From JAWKOK01 sp963848115 (GTDB lineage: Bacteria > Chloroflexota > Anaerolineae > Caldilineales > Caldilineaceae): 64,000 bases of DNA. This document shows, piece after piece, positions 26,943 to 36,779 of this stretch; the first letter of the stretch is position 1; every line of letters starts with the position of its first letter. The DNA is taken from contig CAWKCP010000028.1 in the NCBI GenBank assembly GCA_963848115.1, forward strand, positions 124,001-188,000, given 5' to 3'. Below the pieces are notes generated by a model. That model made no database searches. It saw only the letters and a program-made list of their open reading frames with translations, and was not told the DNA's origin. The translations under genes were made by a program, and so were the position numbers.

Positions 26943-28760
26943 CTACTTTTTCTTCTTCTCACGCAAAGCGATATGTAGTTCAGCCATCTGCTCGTCTGTC
27001 ACCGGGCTGGGCGAATCGACCATGAGATCGGTGCCCGCGGCCGTCTTCGGGAAGGCGATGACATCACGGATGCTGGTCGCTTCGGCGAAGAGCGCGACCA
27101 GTCGATCGATGCCCAAGGCGATGCCGCCGTGAGGCGGTGCGCCGTACTGAAACGCCTCAATCAGATGTCCAAACTGCTCATCTACCTCTTCCTTGGGAAT
27201 GCCAAGGGCTGTAAAGAGTCGGTCCTGCAAGTCGCTCCGATGGATTCGGATGCTGCCGCCGCCGATCTCCCATCCATTCATCACCACATCGTAGGCCTTT
27301 GCCAACACTTCACCCGGTGCGGACTCAAGTTTGTCCCAGTCCTCATCCCGTGCAGAGGTGAATGGGTGGTGGACGGCCTGCCATCGCTTCATATCCTCAT
27401 TGTATTCGAGCAGCGGGAAATCGATGACCCAGCAGAACGACAGAACGGATTCATCGATCAATCCGGCGCTACGTCCGATTTCCAGGCGCAGGTTGCTCAA
27501 GCTCTGGGCGACCACTGAGGGCTGATCGGCGACAATGAGAATCAGGTCGCCGACCTCCGCCTTGGCAGTATTCGCGATGCCGGCAATCTCCTCGGGAGAG
27601 AGGAATTTGGTAATCTGGCTGCGCAGCGAATCCGGACCGTAGAGGCCGTTCTCGTCGGGTTGGCCGGTAATGCCGATCCAGGCGAGGCCCTTGGCGCCGT
27701 ACGGCTTGACGAAATCGGTCATGGCGTCAATCTCGCGACGAGTGAGGTCTGCGCCGCCGGGATAGACCAGTCCCTTGACCTGTCCGCCTGACGCGGCGGC
27801 TTTGCTGAAGACGCCGAAGCCACTCTCGCGTACGAGATCGGTGATGTCGAAAAGTTCGACACCGAAGCGGAGGTCCGGGCGATCGACGCCATATCTTTCC
27901 AGTGCGTCTGCATAGGTGAGGACTGGGAACGGCTGTTGCTGAATCTGTTTGTCGCTGATATGTGCCGAAAGCTGAACCAACATCTCCTCAATGAGGCTGC
28001 GAATGTCGCCGGCCTCCACGAAGCTCATCTCGAGATCCAGTTGGGTGAATTCCGGCTGGCGATCGGCGCGCAGGTCTTCGTCGCGAAAACAGCGTGCAAT
28101 CTGAAAATAGCGTTCAATGCCGGCCACCATCAGCATTTGCTTCAGTTGCTGCGGGCTCTGAGGCAATGCATAGAACTTATGTGGATGGAGCCTGCTCGGC
28201 ACGATGAAGTCACGAGCGCCTTCCGGCGTGCTCTTGAGCAGGATCGGCGTCTCAATTTCAAGAAAGTCCCGGTCGGAAAAGTACTCGCGGATGAAGCGCA
28301 CGATATTGTGACGCAGGACAAGGTTGTCGGTCATGCGTGAGCGGCGCAGGTCGAGATATCGATACTTCAGGCGCAGCGCCTCGTCCACGTTATCAGTGTC
28401 GGCCTCGTTGGAACTGGAAATATAGAACGGAGGCGTCTTGGCCTCATTGAGGATCTTGATCGTATCGACAATGACCTCGATGGAGCCCGTGGCCAGGTTC
28501 GGATTTTCAAAGCCTTCCGGTCGCTGCTGAACAGTGCCGGTAACCCGGATCACATACTCGTTGCGAACTTGGTTGGCGATGTCGTGAGCACTGGTCGCAG
28601 CGTCGGAACCAATCGTGACTTGGGTGACGCCAAATCGATCGCGCAGGTCGATAAAGACGAGCCCACCGTGGTCGCGCCGCCGGTTCACCCAACCGGCCAA
28701 CGATACTTCTTGGCCAATGTTGTCGAGCGACAATTCGCCACAAGTATGTGTCTTCAGCAT
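26943..28760 (-). CDS. aspS: Aspartyl-tRNA synthetase
   Basis: The 605-residue protein has the N-terminal OB-fold anticodon-binding domain (EVSLAGWVNRRRDHGGLVFI). The class II catalytic core has motif 2 FRDEDLRADRQPEFTQLDLE, a bacterial GAD insertion domain (about residues 290-420), and motif 3 GIALGIDRLVAL. The length and the insertion are typical of bacterial AspRS. It ends in a lysine run, REKKKK. A good promoter lies at 28880-28908. I see no T-box upstream, unlike serS. Discriminating versus nondiscriminating (Asp/Asn) specificity cannot be told here. Confidence 0.96.
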   Translation of the reverse strand: MLKTHTCGELSLDNIGQEVSLAGWVNRRRDHGGLVFIDLRDRFGVTQVTIGSDAATSAHDIANQVRNEYVIRVTGTVQQRPEGFENPNLATGSIEVIVDTIKILNEAKTPPFYISSSNEADTDNVDEALRLKYRYLDLRRSRMTDNLVLRHNIVRFIREYFSDRDFLEIETPILLKSTPEGARDFIVPSRLHPHKFYALPQSPQQLKQMLMVAGIERYFQIARCFRDEDLRADRQPEFTQLDLEMSFVEAGDIRSLIEEMLVQLSAHISDKQIQQQPFPVLTYADALERYGVDRPDLRFGVELFDITDLVRESGFGVFSKAAASGGQVKGLVYPGGADLTRREIDAMTDFVKPYGAKGLAWIGITGQPDENGLYGPDSLRSQITKFLSPEEIAGIANTAKAEVGDLILIVADQPSVVAQSLSNLRLEIGRSAGLIDESVLSFCWVIDFPLLEYNEDMKRWQAVHHPFTSARDEDWDKLESAPGEVLAKAYDVVMNGWEIGGGSIRIHRSDLQDRLFTALGIPKEEVDEQFGHLIEAFQYGAPPHGGIALGIDRLVALFAEATSIRDVIAFPKTAAGTDLMVDSPSPVTDEQMAELHIALREKKKK

Positions 28761-28879
28761 GCTCGCACCTTTTTCCTCTAAGTCAGTGATTTAAGTCAGT
28801 ATTTCCAGCCCAGCCGAATGGTGGTCCGCCTTGATTCCAGATTGACTGCCGGCTGGTTTGTTTTCGAGTAATCCGATCC

Positions 28880-28908
28880 ATTATAGACAGCAATAATATT
28901 CGATGCAA
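28880..28908 (-). promoter_or_regulatory. Promoter of aspS
   Basis: Minus-strand TTGCAT (28908-28903), a 17-base spacer and a perfect TATAAT (28885-28880). The leader to the aspS ATG is about 110 bases. Confidence 0.7.
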
Positions 28909-28948
28909 TTTTCCACGAGATGCGCAGGCAGAAAGAACGGCTGTACTG

Positions 28949-28977
28949 TTGGTGTTCGCCGCCATTTGCAGTATACT
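28949..28977 (+). promoter_or_regulatory. Promoter of the WS/DGAT gene
   Basis: TTGGTG (28949-28954), a 17-base spacer and TATACT (28972-28977). The leader to the ATG at 29158 is about 175 bases, with no structured element that I recognise. Confidence 0.6.
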
Positions 28978-29157
28978 ACCGACGAGATTGTTATTGAAAG
29001 GAAGGGCGTAATCTCGCCGTCCACGCGTAGGTCAAAATGGGCACTATCGGCAACCAGACCTGTAGCCGTCCATCGTCGATCTCCATCTCCGCAAGGTTGA
29101 ATATATCCCAGATTCCCAATCGATTCCATCGGTTGATGTGGTGAGGATGACGATCAT

Positions 29158-30624
29158 ATGAATGCAATCAGCAATCGCCAGTCGATGGATAGCGTTGACA
29201 GGGCATGGCTCGAGATGGATCGGGAAACAAACCTGATGATCATCAACGGGGCCATGCTTTTTGACGGATCCATCGATTACGCAATCGTGCGCGACATGTT
29301 CGAAAATCAAATGGTAGGATCTTTTCCCCGCTTTCGCCAACGGGTAGTCGGGTTCTCTTCCGGTTCAGGGCGTGCTTTCTGGGAAGACGACCCGTACTTC
29401 GACATTCGTTCTCATTTGATCCACATTTCCCTTCCGGAACCAGGTGCCAGATCGACTTTGCAGCGTCTTATCAGCGATCTGATGAGCATTTCACTTGACC
29501 GAACCAAGCCGCTGTGGCGGGTCTACTTGATCGACAACTGCGAAGGTGGCTCAGCGCTCTTTTTGCGCTTCCACCACTGTCTCGCCGATGGCGTCTCCTT
29601 GGTCCGCGTGATGTTGTCCATGGCACAGACTGCGGCCGGCGAAGTCGTGCTGCCGGTGACCACATTGCCGTTGCAGACCAGGGCCAAGCCGCACGGGTTG
29701 ATACGATCGGCAGCGAGGTTGGCCCGTCGGGCTACGGTTGGGTCGCTGAGACTCGGTGAATGTCTGATTCGTGAGAGCATTGAAACGGTACGGAATCCTT
29801 CAGAGTACGTTGACACCAAGGTATCCGCCCGTATTGACGCGTTGGCAAGTGCCGGTCTGCTAACCGTAGCCGGCGCAGCCATACTGACACGATTGGTCGT
29901 CAGTCCGTCCGATCGCACATCAGTCTTCCAGGGACAGCTTGGAACATCCAAGCAAGTTCTATGGTCGGAACCGGTGGAACTGCAGCTGGTGAAGAATATC
30001 GGACATGCAACTGGAAGTACGGTCAATGACGTGTTGATTGCGGCGCTGGCGGGGGCACTGCGTGCGTTCATGGATGCGGAAGGTGACAGCATTGACGACG
30101 GTGACTTGCGTGCAATGGTGCCGGTCAACCTACGTGGTCAGGAAGCGCCGTTGGAGCTGGGCAACCAGTTTGGCATGGTCTATCTCTCTTTGCCGGTCAG
30201 TGTAGATGACCCATTGCAGCGGTTGTTCGAAGTCAAGCGGCGCATGGATCTGCTGAAGCGATCGCCAGAAGCGATCGTCGTCTTTCAGGTGTTGAACCTC
30301 TTGGGGGCGTTGCCGGGTGAGCTGGCTGCCCACGCTGTAGACCTTTTCGCTGCCAAGGCCTCGGCTGTACTCACCAATGTCCCCGGCCCGCAAGAGACGC
30401 TCTATTTGGCCGGTACACCGATGCGCCAAATGATGTTCTGGGTACCGCAGTCCGGTAATATTGGTCTCGGTATCAGCATCATTAGCTATGATGGACAGGT
30501 GACCCTGGGGATCGTGATTGACGAGAAGCTTGCGAGCGCTCCGGACCGTATTTTGGACCGATTTCTGTCCGAGGTTCATTCTTTGGCAAAACGGGTCAAT
30601 AGTGTTGTCACCACCGAATCTTGA
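29158..30624 (+). CDS. Wax ester synthase / diacylglycerol acyltransferase (WS/DGAT)
   Basis: The 488-residue protein carries the acyltransferase motif HHxxxDG in LRFHHCLADGVSLVRVML (about residues 139-145). It also has the family motif KPLWRVYLID upstream, and SVDRAWLEMDRETNLMIING at the N-terminus. C-terminal signatures include TVNDVLIAALAGALRAFMD, MVPVNLRGQEAPLELGNQFG and ASAVLTNVPGPQETLYLAG. These enzymes esterify acyl-CoA with fatty alcohols or diacylglycerol to form storage lipid. The gene stands alone behind its own promoter. A storage-lipid role would fit the phasin-like protein at 14.9 kb. Confidence 0.9.
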   Translation: MNAISNRQSMDSVDRAWLEMDRETNLMIINGAMLFDGSIDYAIVRDMFENQMVGSFPRFRQRVVGFSSGSGRAFWEDDPYFDIRSHLIHISLPEPGARSTLQRLISDLMSISLDRTKPLWRVYLIDNCEGGSALFLRFHHCLADGVSLVRVMLSMAQTAAGEVVLPVTTLPLQTRAKPHGLIRSAARLARRATVGSLRLGECLIRESIETVRNPSEYVDTKVSARIDALASAGLLTVAGAAILTRLVVSPSDRTSVFQGQLGTSKQVLWSEPVELQLVKNIGHATGSTVNDVLIAALAGALRAFMDAEGDSIDDGDLRAMVPVNLRGQEAPLELGNQFGMVYLSLPVSVDDPLQRLFEVKRRMDLLKRSPEAIVVFQVLNLLGALPGELAAHAVDLFAAKASAVLTNVPGPQETLYLAGTPMRQMMFWVPQSGNIGLGISIISYDGQVTLGIVIDEKLASAPDRILDRFLSEVHSLAKRVNSVVTTES

Positions 30625-30819
30625 CCACGGCGTAATATATGCGTTATGTTGTAAGGAAATCGTAGAGTTTACCCCAATGACTCTACTGCGGGGGAATCTC
30701 TACTAGGCACGAGCTATCGCAAACTGCGTCGTCGTCCCAGAGGAAACATTCGTGTAAATTGGTGTGAATTCGTGTCAGTTTCCCGTTTTCAGCAGTCTCC
30801 TGTCTGGATTTCCAAGTCC

Positions 30820-31533
30820 ATGAAGAGCATACTTCTGGTCGATGATGACCGAAATCTGCAGAACATACTTCGGTTGAATCTCGAGCGTGCGGGCTATGAG
30901 GTGGTGTCCGCTTTTTCCGGCGAGCAGGCCATAGAGATTGTCGAAAATCGTGGAATGCCCCACCTTGCCATTGTGGACATCTATATGCCCGGCATGGGTG
31001 GCCTGGAGTTCTGCCGTAGGATTCAAGAGTTCTGCGATCTTCCGATTATCATACTGACATCTGAAATCGACACCGACGTCGTTGTATACTCGATTGAACG
31101 CTACGCCGAAGACTATATGACTAAGCCATTTATTACCCAAGAATTCCTGGTGCGTGTCGACCGTCTGATACGACGCATACACTCGTTTGACTACGCACTG
31201 GCGCCCTATATTGTTATTGACGATCATCTTCAGGTAAGCCTCGGACGCAAGTCGGTGACGGTGGACGGCAATGAAATCTTGTTGACGCCGACGGAGACCA
31301 AGTTGTTGCATGTGTTTCTAAATAACCTGAATCGTATTGTCACGTTGGAGTTCCTGTTGAACCGGTTGTGGCCACGCGACGAAGTGTTTGAGGATCGCCT
31401 GCGAGTACACATTCACCGCCTGCGCCAGAAGATCGAGGACGAAGCCAAGGATCGAACCTATATCGTGACTGAACGTGGATTAGGGTATCGCTTTACGCTC
31501 GGATACCTTTCAGAACCCTGTACGATTCGGTAA
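30820..31533 (+). CDS. OmpR-family response regulator
   Basis: The 237-residue protein begins MKSILLVDDDRNLQNILRLN. The receiver has the acidic DDD pocket, the phospho-acceptor Asp in LAIVDIYMPGMGG and the Lys in DYMTKPF. The C-terminal winged helix has LTPTETKLLHVFLNNLNRIV and VHIHRLRQKIEDEAK, ending with the wing YIVTERGLGYRF. It is a DNA-binding transcription regulator. I prefer the ATG at 30820; a GTG at 30772 would add 16 residues encoded by a stretch resembling the dispersed ACACGAATT repeat. No cognate histidine kinase is adjacent. Confidence 0.9.
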   Translation: MKSILLVDDDRNLQNILRLNLERAGYEVVSAFSGEQAIEIVENRGMPHLAIVDIYMPGMGGLEFCRRIQEFCDLPIIILTSEIDTDVVVYSIERYAEDYMTKPFITQEFLVRVDRLIRRIHSFDYALAPYIVIDDHLQVSLGRKSVTVDGNEILLTPTETKLLHVFLNNLNRIVTLEFLLNRLWPRDEVFEDRLRVHIHRLRQKIEDEAKDRTYIVTERGLGYRFTLGYLSEPCTIR

Positions 31534-31537
31534 ATAG

Positions 31538-31786
31538 ATGGGTCACATCGGCTACATCGTTGCTATTGGGATCGCTCTGAACGTCAAACGACTACAGCAG
31601 GAGAACGCTCGGCTCAATGAACAGATCGCCGAGCAGAACCGCTTGTTGGTACAACAACTGAACGATCAGAATTCACAGTTGGTCTCATCCATCCAGGAAC
31701 AGGGCGTCAGCCTTGGTCAAGAATTGCAGGAGCTCGATTCTCAGTCAAGGAACCACCTTCTATTTCACCCTCGCCGCGGCCTCTGA
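31538..31786 (+). CDS. Small protein with membrane segment and coiled coil
   Basis: The 82-residue frame begins 4 bases after the response-regulator stop. It has a short hydrophobic N-terminus (GYIVAIGIALNV) followed by heptad-like sequence rich in Gln, Leu and Glu (RLQQENARLNEQIAEQNRLL). I do not recognise a family. Tight spacing suggests co-translation with the regulator, but the last 15 residues look non-protein-like, so it may be a degraded or spurious frame. Confidence 0.35.
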   Translation: MGHIGYIVAIGIALNVKRLQQENARLNEQIAEQNRLLVQQLNDQNSQLVSSIQEQGVSLGQELQELDSQSRNHLLFHPRRGL

Positions 31787-31968
31787 ATCCATTCCATCCA
31801 GACCGCTCGCCTCCAAGGCTACACCTCGCTGATCCGTCACCAATCGATCGCTACTGCGTTTATGAATTGACAGGCGTTCAATTGTGGGGGTTTGCCCTTT
31901 TCCTTCCACATGTGACCTCCAGACTTTCCTGACCAATAAACTTCAATAGAAAAAAACGAGACAAAAAT

Positions 31969-31997
31969 TTGGATCCTTCAATTCAGAAGGGTACAAT
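31969..31997 (+). promoter_or_regulatory. Promoter giving a leaderless SNF2-helicase transcript
   Basis: TTGGAT (31969-31974), a 17-base spacer and TACAAT (31992-31997). Seven bases separate the -10 box from the ATG at 32005, so the mRNA would start at or next to the start codon. This supports initiation at 32005. Confidence 0.55.
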
Positions 31998-32004
31998 ACA
32001 CTTT

Positions 32005-35000
32005 ATGTCTTTGACCTTACACGCGGCATGGTTGCGCGCAGAAACACCATTTTCGAGCGGGCGGCTCTTTTTTGGGCCGAAAACACAGACTCTTCAATCA
32101 GCAACGGCCGAAATGGCGGGCCAAACGGCAACGGCATTGATCAATCAGTCGAGCCGTTAGCGCCGGAAGCCAATGGCCGGATACGTACCGAAAAGCTCCC
32201 AACACACCCGTTTCAAGCATCGGTGGGGCAGGTTCGTGCATTGCTATTGGATTCGAGCCCCATACTTCAGAGTGATTCCCTTCAACTGGCCACTGCTGTC
32301 GTGTGGCTGCCGAGCCAATACGGAAAACCCACCGCACGCCGCGGCGTCCTTCAACAGGCCGCGGTCGAGTCAGATCCTGCTCCTCCGGGTATCGCTGAGC
32401 CAAGACTGATGCCATGGCAGTTGAACGGCGTCAGCCTGGAGGCGGTGGACGCGCTTGTCTACTTGACCCATCTTAGCAACCATTCCTCGGGGAATATCAC
32501 CAACGACAATCCCGATGCCTGGCGTCGACTACGACTTGGCAATGACCTGAGATTTTGGAGCAACGCCTCCAAAGTGGTGCTTGAAATTCTGGCCGGACAG
32601 CATTATCTGCCCAGCCTGCGCCCAGATGACATGGGGCGTATCGTGAGTTCGTGGCAGACGTCTTTGCTGGATGCCCGTATTGAGAAGCAAGTGGGACACC
32701 TCGTGCGGATTCTGCCCCCAGTCTGCCGTGCGTACGACATCGATATGATCTCGGAAGCGCCCCCAGCCGACCTTCTTGTCGAACATTTTCTGAGTACCAT
32801 GGTCGATGTGATGATACGAGAGTGGGCAGGCGACCTGCTGCCGCCCTATACAGGCGCTCCGGTCTCAGTCTGGATGTATGGTTTGCTGACCGAGCAACGC
32901 CAGATGCCTCTCGGCCCGCAGGCCGCCCATCAACTCTACCGCGACTGGCGCTCCTGGACCGAGCAACTGCACGCTTCAAGCGACGCCAACTTCCGCATCT
33001 GTTTCGCTCTGACTGAGCCGGGCGTGAAAGATCCGCTGGTAGAGCACTTCGCGAGCGAAGATGCTGAAGGTGTCGAGGCGCTTTACTACGAAGACTCCAA
33101 CGGCTCCGAATATGTCGACACCATAGATCTTGACTCAGCAGATCTTGACTCGGCAGATTCCGACGAGAGGTCGACAACTGAACCCGCTTCGAGCAATGCG
33201 TGGCGCCTTCGCTACTACCTTCAGTCACGCGACAATGCCACCATTCTCATTTCGGCACAGGATGTTTGGGAGACTCAGGATACGGCCCTGCGAATTGGCA
33301 ATCAAAGATTAGACCGACCTCAGGAGCGGCTGCTGGCCGGTCTGGGTGTGGCAAGCAAGCTTTTTCCGCCGATCGCGGATAGCATGCGCAGCCCTCGACC
33401 CGAAGGCGCCGTTCTGACTTCCGGTGAAGCCTATCATTTCCTGCGTGAAATCGGGCCGTTGTTGGAAGCAAGCGGATTTGGTCTGCTTCTACCCGAATGG
33501 TGGAGCGGCCGTCGACATGCCAGACTGGGTTTGCGTTTACGCCTGCTGGCAGGGAGAGAGGACCAGGAAGACCTTTGGGAAGATGATGTTGCCTCGGATC
33601 GGGCAGATTCTGTGCGTTACGCTTGGGAGTTGACCCTGGGTGGTAATCGTCTGAACGAGGACGAATTTGAGCATCTCGTCGGCCTGCAGACGCCGCTGGT
33701 CAACATGCACGACCGTTGGGTGGAACTCGATCCGGAACAGATTGAGTCGGCCAAACGATTTCTTCAGCGGCAGTCCAGCGGCTCCATGACATTTCTACAG
33801 TCGCTGCGCATGGCCCAAGGCCATATGGGCCGCGCAGAGATCTTGGATGAATTGGCCGCCGCACCATCGGCTGGCCCCGACCTGCTCCTTGCGGAAAGCA
33901 GTGAACTCATCGACGAGATGCCGACAACGTTGCCGCTGGAGTCGGTCGATGTTGAGGGTTGGCTCCAGGTTGTGCTGGGGCAACTGCGCGATCAGGAACC
34001 GCCTGAGGAACTGACCGAGCCTGCCGGATTTAAGGGTTCGCTTCGTCCCTACCAAAGGCGAGGGGTTGGATGGCTCAACTATCTGCGCCAACTGGGCATT
34101 GGGGCCTGTTTGGCCGACGACATGGGGCTTGGCAAGACCATTCAGGCTCTTGCCTTGCTACTCTACGTCCGCGAGCGCCACGCCGCGAAAAACAGTGGAA
34201 ACGGCACGCGTGTTGCACCGACACTGTTGATCTGCCCCACGAGCGTCGTGGCAAACTGGAAACATGAGATTGATCGCTTCGCCCCGAGCCTGCGTGCCCT
34301 GATCCACCATGGTATCGATCGCTTGGGCGGGCAAGAGTTTCTCAGCGCCATGGCGGTGCATGATCTGGCCATAACGAGCTTCGGCACAGCTCGCCGTGAC
34401 ATCGATCTGCTGGAACAGGTTGAATGGGGCGACTTGATTCTGGACGAGGCCCAGAATATCAAGAATCCGCGTGCCAAACAGACCCAGGCCGTGCGGCGGA
34501 TTCGGGCACATAATCGTATCGCCCTAACCGGTACGCCGGTCGAGAATCAGTTGGCGGAACTCTGGAGTATCATGGAGTTCCTCAATCCGGGCTATCTCGG
34601 TGGCTTCGAACGCTTCCGCAAGCAGTTCATTGTGCCAATCGAACGCTACAATGACGAGGAGCGTGCATCCAAGTTGCGGCATCTGGTTCAGCCGTTCCTG
34701 CTGCGCCGCCTCAAATCGGATCCGACAATCATTCCAGACCTGCCGGAAAAGAATGAGATGGTCGTCTATTGTTCGATGACGACTGAGCAGGCTGCCCTTT
34801 ATGAACAGACCGTACAACAGGCGCTTGACAAGCTGGATAGAAGCAGCGGAATCCAGCGTCGAGGTCTGGTGCTTGGGCTCCTGACCAAACTCAAGCAGAT
34901 CTGCAACCACCCGGCTCACTTTCTGCGCGAGAGCGAACCGCTGACCGGTCGTAGCGGCAAGCTCGACCGCCTGCGTGCAATGTTGGACGAGGCGCTGTCA

Positions 35001-35486
35001 GTGGGTGATCGCGCCCTGATTTTCACTCAATTCGTAGAAATGGGCCATCTGTTGAAGGAGCATCTGCAGAATACGTTGGGCACTGAAGTCCTATTTTTGC
35101 ATGGTGGCACTACGGCCAAACAGCGCGACGAAATGGTGCAATTCTTCCAGACAGAGGATGGGCCGGCCGTCTTTGTGCTTAGCCTGCGGGCCGGTGGCTC
35201 CGGACTAAACTTGACCAGTGCAAATCACGTTTTCCACTATGATCGATGGTGGAATCCGGCTGTGGAGGATCAGGCAACAGACCGCGCTTTCCGTATTGGA
35301 CAGACACGCAACGTTCAAGTCCACAAATTTGTGGTGTCGGGCACGCTTGAAGAGCGGATCAATGAGATGATCGAGAGCAAGCAGGCCTTGGCGCAATCCA
35401 TCGTCGGTAGTGGCGAAGATTGGCTCACCGAGTTGGACAACGATCAGCTGCGTGATCTGCTTTCCTTGCGCAGCGAACTGCTGTGA
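32005..35486 (+). CDS. SNF2-family helicase with an N-terminal frameshift
   Basis: The main frame (from 32028) encodes a 1152-residue SNF2/Rad54-like ATPase. An N-terminal helicase-associated region comes first, then Walker A DDMGLGKTIQALALLLY (about residue 697), DEAQNIKNPRAKQTQ and ALTGTPVENQLAELWSIMEF. The C-terminal lobe has LRAGGSGLNLTSANHVFHYD, then WWNPAVEDQATDRAFRIGQ. Family members begin with a LHAAWLP-type motif. Here MSLTLHAAWLRAETPFSSG, from the ATG at 32005, is in a different frame. The two frames join at a run of six T (32068-32073), where one more T would give GRLFFWAENTD. It is probably a one-base indel or slippage site. The partner SWIM-like gene follows 3 bases downstream. 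Confidence 0.85.
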
Positions 35487-35489
35487 TAG

Positions 35490-36416
35490 ATGTTACCAGA
35501 AAGAGTAATCTACGGCATGAGTAGATCGACGAGCGATAGATCGGCAATAGGCCGGCAGGACCAACGCTGGTGGGAACGCCGCTGGCTCACAGTACTGCGC
35601 GAGCTCAATGTTATGGTTGAGCCGGAGCGGGTCCGCGTGTTGATTCAGGGCTACCGCGTCCGCCAGCTTGAGCTATCCAGTGGTCGAATTGATGCCGAGA
35701 TCCACCACAGTGAATTGGGGGATTGCGCGGTTGGCGTTGAGATATCCAAGCTCACTGATGGGCAGTGGGATGCTGTGCTCGATGCCCTGAGCCGTCAAGC
35801 GTTGTTCTCTGCCCAACTGCTGGCCGGTGAGATGCCCAAAGAGATTGAACAGGTCTTTGCTAAAGCAGGGGCCGCGCTGCTGCCTGTCGATCGAAGTGAG
35901 ATCAGTCAGTCGTGCAGTTGTTGCGAGGGCAATGAGGCCATTTGTAGGCCCGCATTGGCCACCTATTTGGCCGTAGGCGATATGCTGACTGATGACCCGT
36001 GGCTCTTGCTACGCCTACGCGGACGGGATCGACAACAAATTTTGCATGAGCTCGGCAACAGACGTGCCCAGGCTGTTGGTACAGCCTCTCCGCAGCCTAG
36101 CGCACAGGAGCAGGCGCTCGTCTATCGAGCCGGCGGCGTTCCAGGCCAACTGGATGAGTCACCAACGTTGGATGCAGAGATAGATGATTTTTGGGGACGG
36201 TCTCGCTCGCAACGCAAATTTCAGCATCACATCGTTTCTCCGCTGGTCGAACTCGTTCTGTTGCGCCGGCTGGGCCCGCCATATTTTGCCGACAATAGTT
36301 TCGACGTCTATGACAATCTATCCGCTATCTATCGAGCCGTGACCGATGCAAGCCTGGGGCTGGCCTTCTCCTCGGAAGACGACGCATTGCCGGCTGAGAA
36401 CGACAGTTTGGTCTAG
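35490..36416 (+). CDS. SWIM-type zinc-finger partner of the SNF2 helicase
   Basis: The 308-residue protein matches the SWIM protein usually encoded next to bacterial SNF2 helicases. It has QRWWERRWLTVLRELNV, the region around CSCCEGNEAICRP, then YLAVGDMLTDDPWLLLRLRG and RDRQQILHEL. The SWIM motif is CxCx(n)CxH; here the last pair is C-R-P, so the zinc-binding His is missing. The protein starts 3 bases after the helicase stop, indicating coupled translation. A Met at 35517 is an alternative start. SWIM domains bind DNA or protein; the role with SNF2 proteins is not established. Confidence 0.8.
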   Translation: MLPERVIYGMSRSTSDRSAIGRQDQRWWERRWLTVLRELNVMVEPERVRVLIQGYRVRQLELSSGRIDAEIHHSELGDCAVGVEISKLTDGQWDAVLDALSRQALFSAQLLAGEMPKEIEQVFAKAGAALLPVDRSEISQSCSCCEGNEAICRPALATYLAVGDMLTDDPWLLLRLRGRDRQQILHELGNRRAQAVGTASPQPSAQEQALVYRAGGVPGQLDESPTLDAEIDDFWGRSRSQRKFQHHIVSPLVELVLLRRLGPPYFADNSFDVYDNLSAIYRAVTDASLGLAFSSEDDALPAENDSLV

Positions 36417-36432
36417 TACATCGTTAAGGTGA

Positions 36433-36516
36433 ATTTTGTCATTTCGAGCGGAGCGAGAAATCTCGCGCATGCGGCGCTGAGATTCCTCTTCGCTTCGCTC
36501 ATCGGAATGACAGAAT
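36433..36516. repeat. Imperfect palindrome GTCATTTCGAGCG...CGGAATGAC
   Basis: The arms around GTCATTTCGAGCGGAGCGAG and GCTTCGCTCATCGGAATGAC are complementary with a short central loop. A GAAATCTC/GAGATTCC inner stem adds to it. It is a common type of dispersed bacterial intergenic repeat. Confidence 0.65.
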
Positions 36517-36559
36517 CTTGGTTAACAGAGCACTAGGTTCCGTTGACGTTTGAGCGCAT

Positions 36560-36650
36560 CGACTGAAGTCGGCTGCTCTGGGTCCTGGCGCTTTGGTCCA
36601 GCCGCCGAGGCGGCTTTTCGCTGTTAGAACCGGGATTCATCCCGGAATCT
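36560..36650. repeat. CAGCG..GCTTTTC..TGTTAG element, copy 2
   Basis: It contains CTGAAGTCGGCTGCTC, GCCGCCGAGGCGGCTTTTCG and CTGTTAGAACCGGGATTCAT. It aligns with the elements at 24485-24550 and 37978-38080. Copies 2 and 3 flank the PPK-like gene. Confidence 0.55.
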
Positions 36651-36779
36651 GAAACGTCAACAAAACCCAGATGATCGTCGGGCATTGCACGGCCTGGGAC
36701 CGGCCTATCGGTTCGGGCCACGGCCGATTTATACACGATATGCTGGTCTTTCGCGCTCAACTGAAATGGCGTATTCTCT

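Noticed and set aside
28761..28879. T-box upstream of aspS
   Set aside because: No GGTGGNACC antiterminator core or terminator pair is visible on the minus strand.
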